64,000 bases of DNA from CAVXSP01 sp963764505 (lineage in GTDB: Bacteria > Acidobacteriota > Vicinamibacteria > Vicinamibacterales > SCN-69-37), in contig CAVXSP010000001.1 of NCBI GenBank assembly GCA_963764505.1, forward strand, positions 2,294,001-2,358,000, read 5' to 3'. The position numbers and the translations under genes are program-made. Shown piece by piece: positions 58,297-64,000 of the stretch; the stretch's first letter is position 1; each line of letters starts with the position of its first letter. A model generated the notes under the pieces. It saw only the letters and a program-made list of their open reading frames with translations. It was not told the DNA's origin and made no database searches.

Positions 58297-60270
58297 TCAC
58301 CCGAGTTCTTGGATTGTCCGGGCCTCGCGGAAGCTCGACACGAGATGAAGCTCCCGGAGCATCGACCGCTTCTTGGCCTGGTGGCCGTGCATTCGCTGCA
58401 GGATCCCGTCGAGCACCTGGACGGCCTCCACGATATAGGGCCCCTTGTTGAGCATCACGCACTCGGCGCGGTTGGACATTGCGGCGTCGGTCACCTCGGC
58501 GCGCGACGGGATGCCCTTCTTCGCGAGCGTCTCGAGCACCTGCGTCGCCCAGATCACCGGCACGTGCGCCGCCTCGCAGATCCACAGGATCTCCTCCTGC
58601 ACCTCGGCGAGCCGCTCGAATCCGCATTCGACGGCCAGGTCGCCCCGCGCGATCATGACAGCGCACCGCGGCGACTTCATGGCCTCGAGCAGCATGGCCG
58701 GCAGATTCTCGAAGCCGCGCCGCGTCTCGATCTTCAGCACGATGCCCGGCTGCCGAGCGCCGAGCGGTTCCAGGATCGATCGCAACTCGCGAACGTCGTC
58801 AACCGAGTTCACGAACGACAGGGCCACCAGATCGGCGTGACGACAGACGAACTCGAGGTCCGCCCTGTCCTTTTCGGTGATCGCCGGCAGTTGCAGCACC
58901 GTGTCGGGCAGATTGATTCCCTTCTGGGACCCGAGCTGCGCGCCCGCCGGCGGGGCCTGGGTGATTCGCACGAGCAGCCGATCCGCCTCGCGTCGATCGA
59001 CGACGCCGCCGATCTTGCCGTCATCGAACCAGATGCCGTCCCCACTTCTCGCATCCTCGAGGACGCGATCGGCGGAGCAGCCAATTATCGCGGGCGTCAG
59101 TAGGTGGCCGCGCTCGTCGCGCACGGCGCCCCGCCCCACGGTCGTCGATCGCGCGAGCACGAGGTGATCGCCGACGTTGAGCCTGATGGCGACGTCCGAC
59201 GCCGGCAGCGCGCCGACTGACGCGACGAGAGCCGACGTCTCGTCATCCGACTGCTCGGCTCGCTCAATCGCCATGACGGTGCCGGGTTCGACGTAGCACG
59301 TCTTCTTCGTCTCGGCCCATGCGCCTTCTACGTCGGCCGTGACGACGTGTAGCGTACGGGCGGCCCCACGCGTGTCGACGAACCGGATGACGTCGCCCGC
59401 GACGAGCTCGCGAATCCAGGCCTCGGGCAGCGGCAGTGATGCAGCGGCAGGCGTCGGGGCCTGACAATCGTGGCTCTCGGGATAGAGCCACACGCGGGCC
59501 GGCTCGAGTACGCGGCCGCGCCGGTCACGCCGTGGGCCGAACTTTGCGACGGCCGGACCTGGTTCCAGAGCGCCCGTCCGGAGCTTCGGTCCTGCGAGGT
59601 CCATGAGCACGCGACAGGGATACCCGTGTCGCTCGCGCGCCCGCTGCAGGTGCTCCAGCATCCGGAGCCAGTGCTCCGGTGTATCGTGCGCGCAGTTGAT
59701 GCGCATGCAGTTCATCCCCTGGCGCAGGAGCCGGCTGACCAGCGAGTAGTCTTCCGCCGCCTCCGTCGGCATCGTCACCATGATGGCGACGCCGCGACCG
59801 GCAGGCCGCGGCCCGAGCACGGCCTCGGTTCGGGCGTCGAGCAGGCGCTGCCCGGTCGCGAGGTCGACGCAATCGGGCAATGCCGCGGGCGGATCGTCGC
59901 GGCGTCCGGCCAGACGGACAAGGGCATGGAGCACGGCCTCTACAGCGGCGAGAACGTGCGACTCCGCACGACCCAGCGAGGACAGCCCTGCCGTCGCAAG
60001 CCGCGTCTGCAGAGGACGCAGGTCGTGACTCCGGAGCACGAGATAGTGGAGCAGGTTCTTCGCACTGGCCTGGTGCTGCGGATGCACTTCCAGCAGCAGG
60101 TCGATCGAGTCCTCCACGAAGCGGATCATCTCCCCGCGAATCTTTTCGACGTCCGTAATCAGTCGGCTGAGTTCGTCCTGCTGGCTGGTTCGGGCCACCG
60201 CGTACCCCCGGCGACGACGAGCAAGCGCCATACCACTGACTGCGTGGCTGCTGGCCGCGCGGCGCGCCAA
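58297..60270 (-). CDS. pyk: Atypical pyruvate kinase with N-terminal extension
   Basis: A 657-residue protein. The first 150 residues are helical and unlike known kinases (SRLITDVEKIRGEMIRFVEDS). The barrel domain then shows MVTMPTEAAEDYSLV, MRINCAHD (for MRLNFSHG), GPKLRTG, KGINLPDT, ITEKDRADLEFV, VLKIETRRGFENL with the active-site Lys and Glu, MIARGDLAVECG for the metal site and WATQVLETLAKKGIPSRAEVTDAAMS. The B domain between about 240 and 400 is enlarged, and the C-terminal allosteric domain of ordinary pyruvate kinases is missing. Similar long forms occur in several phyla. Phosphoenolpyruvate-to-pyruvate activity is likely but not certain. An internal ATG at 60231 is an alternative start. 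Confidence 0.82.
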   Translation of the reverse strand: MARRAASSHAVSGMALARRRRGYAVARTSQQDELSRLITDVEKIRGEMIRFVEDSIDLLLEVHPQHQASAKNLLHYLVLRSHDLRPLQTRLATAGLSSLGRAESHVLAAVEAVLHALVRLAGRRDDPPAALPDCVDLATGQRLLDARTEAVLGPRPAGRGVAIMVTMPTEAAEDYSLVSRLLRQGMNCMRINCAHDTPEHWLRMLEHLQRARERHGYPCRVLMDLAGPKLRTGALEPGPAVAKFGPRRDRRGRVLEPARVWLYPESHDCQAPTPAAASLPLPEAWIRELVAGDVIRFVDTRGAARTLHVVTADVEGAWAETKKTCYVEPGTVMAIERAEQSDDETSALVASVGALPASDVAIRLNVGDHLVLARSTTVGRGAVRDERGHLLTPAIIGCSADRVLEDARSGDGIWFDDGKIGGVVDRREADRLLVRITQAPPAGAQLGSQKGINLPDTVLQLPAITEKDRADLEFVCRHADLVALSFVNSVDDVRELRSILEPLGARQPGIVLKIETRRGFENLPAMLLEAMKSPRCAVMIARGDLAVECGFERLAEVQEEILWICEAAHVPVIWATQVLETLAKKGIPSRAEVTDAAMSNRAECVMLNKGPYIVEAVQVLDGILQRMHGHQAKKRSMLRELHLVSSFREARTIQELG

Positions 60271-60466
60271 TTCTCGATCGCGACTTCGCGGAGGATCGCG
60301 CGCGACGCTGCGGAGAATTTCAGGAAGACCGGGGCCGTTACACCTCCGTTACACACCGGTCGCGTGCCGAACACTTCCGCGCGCCCGCCCGTCAGTGGCG
60401 ACCCTGAAGCATGGCCGTCACTGGCGGACGGGCGTGCGGACGATGCGGAGGGCTCGGCCGATCCGA

Positions 60467-62140
60467 CTACCGACCCAGGGGGTGCCCCTCGAACACGGAC
60501 CCAAGATCCGCCACTTGTGCATCACGGGTACCGACCGGCGCGATTCCGAAACGGCGCTCGATGGTCGCGATGATGGACGTCGTGTCATGAGACACGTGAT
60601 CGAGGCTGGCCGTCCCGCGCAGACCTGGCGTCACGATCAACGCCGGAATGCGCGTGCCCGGTCCCCACTGATCGTAGGGACCGTCCGAATTGGCCTGTCC
60701 AGGGGGCGGCACGTGGTCCCAGGTTCCGCCGAACTCGTCGTAGGTCGCGATGATCATCGTGTCGTCCGCACACGCGCTTCGGCTGATGGCGTCGATCAGC
60801 TCGACCAGATGGCTGCTGCCGGCGCTTTCGCTCGCGTAGCCCGGATGTTCGTTCTCGGCGCCAATCGGCTTGATGAAGCTCACAGGCTTCAGGTTGCAAG
60901 CCTCCTTGGATGACGCGGCGAGCGCCTCGAATTCCTCTTCGTCGCGCAGATGGGCCGCGCGAGCGGCGGTCCCGGGCGCGAAGGCGGCGAAGTAGTTGAG
61001 CGCCTGGTGATGGAACTGGAAGAGCTGGTCGGGGCAGTTGGGGTACGTCGCGCCCCCGATGACGGAGGGATCCGAGCAGTTCGGCCCGGAGCCGTTGGTC
61101 CAGCCGGGGCCTCCCACGTCGCCGTTCGCGTTGGACCAGCCGCCGGAGTACCAGGCCCAGTCGATGCCTGCCGCCGAGAGCCGGTCGCCGATGGTCGGAT
61201 TCGTCAGCGGCGGGAGCCGTCGCGCGGCCGCAGTGCCCGGAAAGTACGGCTGGTACCACGGCTGCGTCGTGTTCACCGCGAAGTCGCCGCACGCGAGACC
61301 CGGGACGGGCGACGGGCAGGGGATCGTCAGGGACGAATCCTTCACCGGCCCGGTGGCGGCGTACAGCGGATAGCTCGTCGGCATGCCGTTGGCGTCGACC
61401 TTCGAATGCAGATCGTTCGCCGAGCCGTCGGTGAGAGCGCCGGCGAAAACCGGACTTGCTGCGGCCACGAGCCACTGATGGTTCAGGAACGATCCGCCGA
61501 ATGCGGCCTGGAAGAACCGATCGGCGATCGCATAGTGCGGGTGGCCCGGTTGATGCAGGTACCGGTAAAGCGGCAGTTCGCGAGTCGCGTAGAAGCCCAT
61601 GGTCAGGCCGATGGCGTCGCTGCCGGTCACGTACCGATTCTGCGCGCCCCGGTTGAGCTGATACTGCTCCTGATAGAACCGATGGACCAGATCGCGCGTG
61701 CAGCCGCCGGGGCTGCCGCCGGGGACGCCGTTCGGGCACGTCGCGGCCGTCGCCGGAATGTAGCGGTCGATGTTGAACGGCCGGTTCCCGAACGCGCTCG
61801 TGATGCCGCCGTTGAGCGGGTCGAAGCACGAGGCCGGGAGCGGAGGGCTCGTGAGGTTCGGATCGTTCTGCTTGAGACAGAGGAACGGAGATCCGGACTG
61901 ACTCACTTGAATCGTCTGCCAGGGACCCGCGTCGGTCAGTCCCTCGACGCCTTCCCACTGCCCGTAGAGATTGTCGAAGCTGTGATTCTCTTGATAGATG
62001 ACGACGACATGATCGATGGAGGACAGCTTGTGCTCCTCTCGTTTGTCGTCCTTCGCTGACAGCCCGATGACCATGGCGATCGCCGCGGCGAGACCGATCG
62101 CCCCGACGGCGAGTGCGCGCGCTGTGTAGCTGTGATGCAT
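60467..62140 (-). CDS. Secreted phosphoesterase (phospholipase C / AcpA-type acid phosphatase)
   Basis: A 557-residue exported enzyme. The ATG at 62140 has GGAGG six bases upstream and begins a signal sequence (ALAVGAIGLAAAIAMVIGLSA). The mature part starts IDHVVVIYQENHSFDNLYG, the metal-binding/nucleophile motif of the phosphoesterase family (PF04185: phospholipase C and AcpA), with GGSFLNHQWLVAAASP, TMIIATYDEFGGTWDHVPPP and VSHDTTSIIATIERRFG as further conserved segments with Asp/His ligands. Several Cys pairs suggest disulfides in the periplasm or outside. The open frame continues without stop to 63181, but the upstream part is antisense noise. Divergent from an exported protein of unknown function. 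Confidence 0.9.
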   Translation of the reverse strand: MHHSYTARALAVGAIGLAAAIAMVIGLSAKDDKREEHKLSSIDHVVVIYQENHSFDNLYGQWEGVEGLTDAGPWQTIQVSQSGSPFLCLKQNDPNLTSPPLPASCFDPLNGGITSAFGNRPFNIDRYIPATAATCPNGVPGGSPGGCTRDLVHRFYQEQYQLNRGAQNRYVTGSDAIGLTMGFYATRELPLYRYLHQPGHPHYAIADRFFQAAFGGSFLNHQWLVAAASPVFAGALTDGSANDLHSKVDANGMPTSYPLYAATGPVKDSSLTIPCPSPVPGLACGDFAVNTTQPWYQPYFPGTAAARRLPPLTNPTIGDRLSAAGIDWAWYSGGWSNANGDVGGPGWTNGSGPNCSDPSVIGGATYPNCPDQLFQFHHQALNYFAAFAPGTAARAAHLRDEEEFEALAASSKEACNLKPVSFIKPIGAENEHPGYASESAGSSHLVELIDAISRSACADDTMIIATYDEFGGTWDHVPPPGQANSDGPYDQWGPGTRIPALIVTPGLRGTASLDHVSHDTTSIIATIERRFGIAPVGTRDAQVADLGSVFEGHPLGR

Positions 62141-62317
62141 GAACACCTCCGAGTGATGGAGGCTCACGATAGCGATTCCGTGTGACGGCGCCGCAACGTC
62201 GCACGATGTTACGAGCTCTTTTCTTCGCGATCGCGGCTCCGTCACATCGCGATCGCATCTTCCTGAATGGGTCTCGGCCGATCTGCTGACGCCTGACTCT
62301 CGACAGGAGGTGCGGTG

Positions 62318-63127
62318 ATGATGCGATGCTTCTGGTGGGTCGCGGCAGCGTTCACCCTTTCCGTGTTCGGCGCGGTCGACGCCTTCGCGCAAACGCCGCC
62401 GCCGCTCGTCTTCACGGCGCCGGTGCCTGCACGCCCGACCGCCGAGCCTGACGTGCAGGTGTCCACGCCTGTCGAGGACCGCGGCGTCGCGCTGTGGGCC
62501 GGTACCGCGTCGGACTTCGGTCTCGGCGTGTCGTTCTCGGGCCGGCGCTGGACCTTCCGCTCGGTGGCCAGCATGACGCCGCAGCCCGCGGGCGTGCGCG
62601 ATCGCCCAATCTTCCAGCAGGTCGACGTCACTCGCCCCGTGTTCTCGACCGGTTCCATCTCGATCGCCGCGGGCGCGGGCCTGCGGCAGGAACCGGATGG
62701 CTCTCGCGTGCTGCTTGGCAGCGTTCTTGGCGGATCCGACCTCGGTGGCGGACGGCTGCAGGGCAGCCTCGTGCTGGAGCGCATTATCGCGTCGCCGCTC
62801 CGGCACGATGCGGCGGATGTCGTGACCAGCCTGGGCTGGTCGAAGCGCGTCGAGGGTGCCCTCAGCCTCGGTGTCGAGACGCTCGGCCAGGATCTCGAAG
62901 GGTTCTGGGATCCGAGCGAGGCTGAGGGCGGCGCCAAGCTCTTGGTCGGTCCCTCCGTCCAGGCCCGGTCGGCTGACGGAGCGTGGACTGCGAGCGTGAC
63001 GGCTGGTCCCGTCCTGCGCACCGTCTCGACGATCTCTCGTGCCGATGTGCCGGCCGTTGATCCGTCCCGCGGGCGCCACTTCGGCGTCTTCGTCTCCGCG
63101 ACGTGGGTGCCTTCCGCCCGTCGCTAG
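62318..63127 (+). CDS. Exported protein of unknown function (possible outer-membrane barrel)
   Basis: A 269-residue protein. I chose the ATG at 62318 since AGGAGG is seven bases upstream; a GTG three bases earlier is possible. MRCFWWVAAAFTLSVFGAVDAFAQ is a signal peptide. After a Pro-rich linker the rest alternates hydrophobic and polar residues with many Gly and Ser (GVALWAGTASDFGLGVSFS, SISIAAGAGLRQE, RLQGSLVLERII, HFGVFVSATWV), in keeping with a small eight- to ten-strand outer-membrane barrel. No family recognised. It lies between a secreted phosphoesterase and a beta-propeller protein. Confidence 0.65.
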   Translation: MMRCFWWVAAAFTLSVFGAVDAFAQTPPPLVFTAPVPARPTAEPDVQVSTPVEDRGVALWAGTASDFGLGVSFSGRRWTFRSVASMTPQPAGVRDRPIFQQVDVTRPVFSTGSISIAAGAGLRQEPDGSRVLLGSVLGGSDLGGGRLQGSLVLERIIASPLRHDAADVVTSLGWSKRVEGALSLGVETLGQDLEGFWDPSEAEGGAKLLVGPSVQARSADGAWTASVTAGPVLRTVSTISRADVPAVDPSRGRHFGVFVSATWVPSARR

Positions 63128-63184
63128 GCCGTTCTCCCATCCGCTGAAACCTGGCTCCTTGAAGACAAGAAGGGAACTCATCCT

Positions 63185-64000
63185 ATGACGAGGCGATATC
63201 TAGCATCCGTACTCACTATGGGCGTGCTCACACTGGCGATGGTGCTGGCCATGCCGGCATGGGCCCGCATGCAGGGACGCAGCGACGATCGTCGTGAGAA
63301 GGTCAGCGACGACCGTCGTGAACAGGGCGGTTCAGCCGACCGGGACGATGATGATCGGGGTCGGGGGCAGGGGCAGGTGGCGGTGCTGCCGACCGGCCAG
63401 TACGTGACGCCGACCGTCATCCCGCAGTCGCATCAGCAGTCCCTGAATCCAAGGTTGCCCGCGTATCCTGACTTCGTTGCGGGCGAGGCCGTGCGCTCGC
63501 AGCTCAGCCCGAACGGGACCACGCTGGCCATCATCACGGCCGGCCAGAACTCGCTGTACAAGCCGGACGGCACCGTCGATGTCGCCAATTCGACGCAGTT
63601 CATCTTCCTCTACGACGTGGCGGGCGCGCACGAGGCAAGGCCTGCACTCGAGCAGGTCATCCAACAAACGAACAGCCACGTCGGCCTCGCGTTCTCGCCG
63701 GACGGCAAGACCCTCTACGCCGCCGGCGGCAATGACGACGCGGTGTACGTCTACACGAAGAGCGGCGACACCTTCACGCCGGCGGCACCCATTCCCTTGG
63801 GCCACTTCGCGCCTGGCGCCACCGGCAGCGCGCGGAACAAGGGCATCGGGCTCGGCGTGCAGCCGAACGCGAGCGGCCTGGGTGTTGCCTCCGACGGGAA
63901 GACGCTGGTGGTCGCCAACAACTACAACGACTCGATCAGCGTCATCGACACGGCGTCCCGTGCCGTTCGATACGAGCACGATCTGCGGCCGTACTTCGCG
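63185..64000 (+). CDS. Beta-propeller (YncE/YVTN-like) exported protein, 5' part
   Basis: The frame is open from the ATG at 63185 to the right edge (272 codons, no stop). AAGGGA precedes the start. A signal peptide (LTMGVLTLAMVLAMPAWA) is followed by a charged stretch containing the tandem SDDRREKV SDDRREQG and a run of Asp. Then YVTN-type propeller blades begin: GEAVRSQLSPNGTTLAIIT, SHVGLAFSPDGKTLYAAGGNDDAVYVY and GLGVASDGKTLVVANNYNDSISVID. In many bacteria such propellers are fused to an alkaline phosphatase/phosphoesterase domain (bifunctional YncE/phosphatase proteins), and a phosphoesterase is encoded close by at 60467; whether the fusion applies here lies beyond the window. Confidence 0.88.
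   Translation, partial: MTRRYLASVLTMGVLTLAMVLAMPAWARMQGRSDDRREKVSDDRREQGGSADRDDDDRGRGQGQVAVLPTGQYVTPTVIPQSHQQSLNPRLPAYPDFVAGEAVRSQLSPNGTTLAIITAGQNSLYKPDGTVDVANSTQFIFLYDVAGAHEARPALEQVIQQTNSHVGLAFSPDGKTLYAAGGNDDAVYVYTKSGDTFTPAAPIPLGHFAPGATGSARNKGIGLGVQPNASGLGVASDGKTLVVANNYNDSISVIDTASRAVRYEHDLRPYFA

Noticed and set aside
62141..63181. In-frame extension of the phosphoesterase gene by about 347 codons
   Set aside because: No stop interrupts it, but the sequence is antisense to the exported protein at 62318, has no signal peptide, and the ATG at 62140 has an excellent ribosome-binding site followed by a signal sequence.

Overview
The window is high-GC bacterial chromosome, most likely from an Acidobacteriota member of the Vicinamibacteria type. 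This rests on a von Willebrand-factor-A protein of the acidobacterial kind (3417-4844), a bactofilin beginning with MWKRDE, exported lipoproteins with short PPC-like domains, and the gene order yicC-gmk-rpoZ-coaBC-udg-priA. It is an inference from protein resemblance; no rRNA is present to settle it. No CRISPR array, integrase, transposase, prophage or rRNA operon was seen.

Layout. 1-6.4 kb: an exported protein running off the left edge, a lipoprotein, tRNA-Lys, arginase, two unusual hypothetical genes, the VWA protein and an orphan DNA methyltransferase. 6.4-12.6 kb: a PBP5-type carboxypeptidase, glycogen synthase, thioredoxin and its reductase, and opposite to them the tRNA-thiolation pair nifS-type desulfurase / mnmA. 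12.8-20 kb: a rightward housekeeping run (bactofilin, methyltransferase-like protein, SAM hydrolase, acyl-CoA dehydrogenase, tsaC, hflX, TPR-SLH lipoprotein, pgsA-type phosphatidyltransferase). 20-31 kb: an exopolysaccharide cluster, with UDP-xylose synthase, undecaprenyl-phosphate sugar transferase and four glycosyltransferase genes leftward, and UDP-glucose dehydrogenase, GalE and a polyprenyl-type GT2 rightward. 31-39 kb: msbA-yicC-gmk-rpoZ-coaBC-udg-priA, tightly overlapped. 39-46.6 kb: site-2 protease, HU, glycogen debranching enzyme and trehalohydrolase (left), der and a MerR regulator (right). 46.6-47.9 kb: tRNA-Pro followed by a lower-GC insert carrying a small DUF5678-like protein, a retropepsin-like protease with a SEC-C tail, a truncated ORF and a 111-bp hairpin element. 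48-64 kb: Ppx/GppA, a secreted kinase-like protein with an Omp85-type barrel, a PAP2 phosphatase, two divergent nucleotide-transporter-like genes with a cyclic-nucleotide-fold protein, an atypical pyruvate kinase, a secreted phosphoesterase and a beta-propeller protein running off the right edge.

Three signals stand out. First, short tandem heptanucleotide arrays recur at seven places: a GCCCRNA family at four sites (one inside a coding sequence, where it forms the linker of a GT4-GT2 fusion), a GATCGGY family at two sites and a TTCGAAS array. They resemble in form the heptamer STRR repeats of cyanobacteria. Second, five genes (2749 hypothetical, yicC, gmk, der, a nucleotide transporter) each lose frame by what looks like a single-base indel, two of them in genes that are normally essential, which points to assembly error in this contig rather than to real decay. 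Third, the retropepsin/SEC-C pair behind tRNA-Pro is compositionally foreign and is followed by a near-perfect hairpin element of unknown type.
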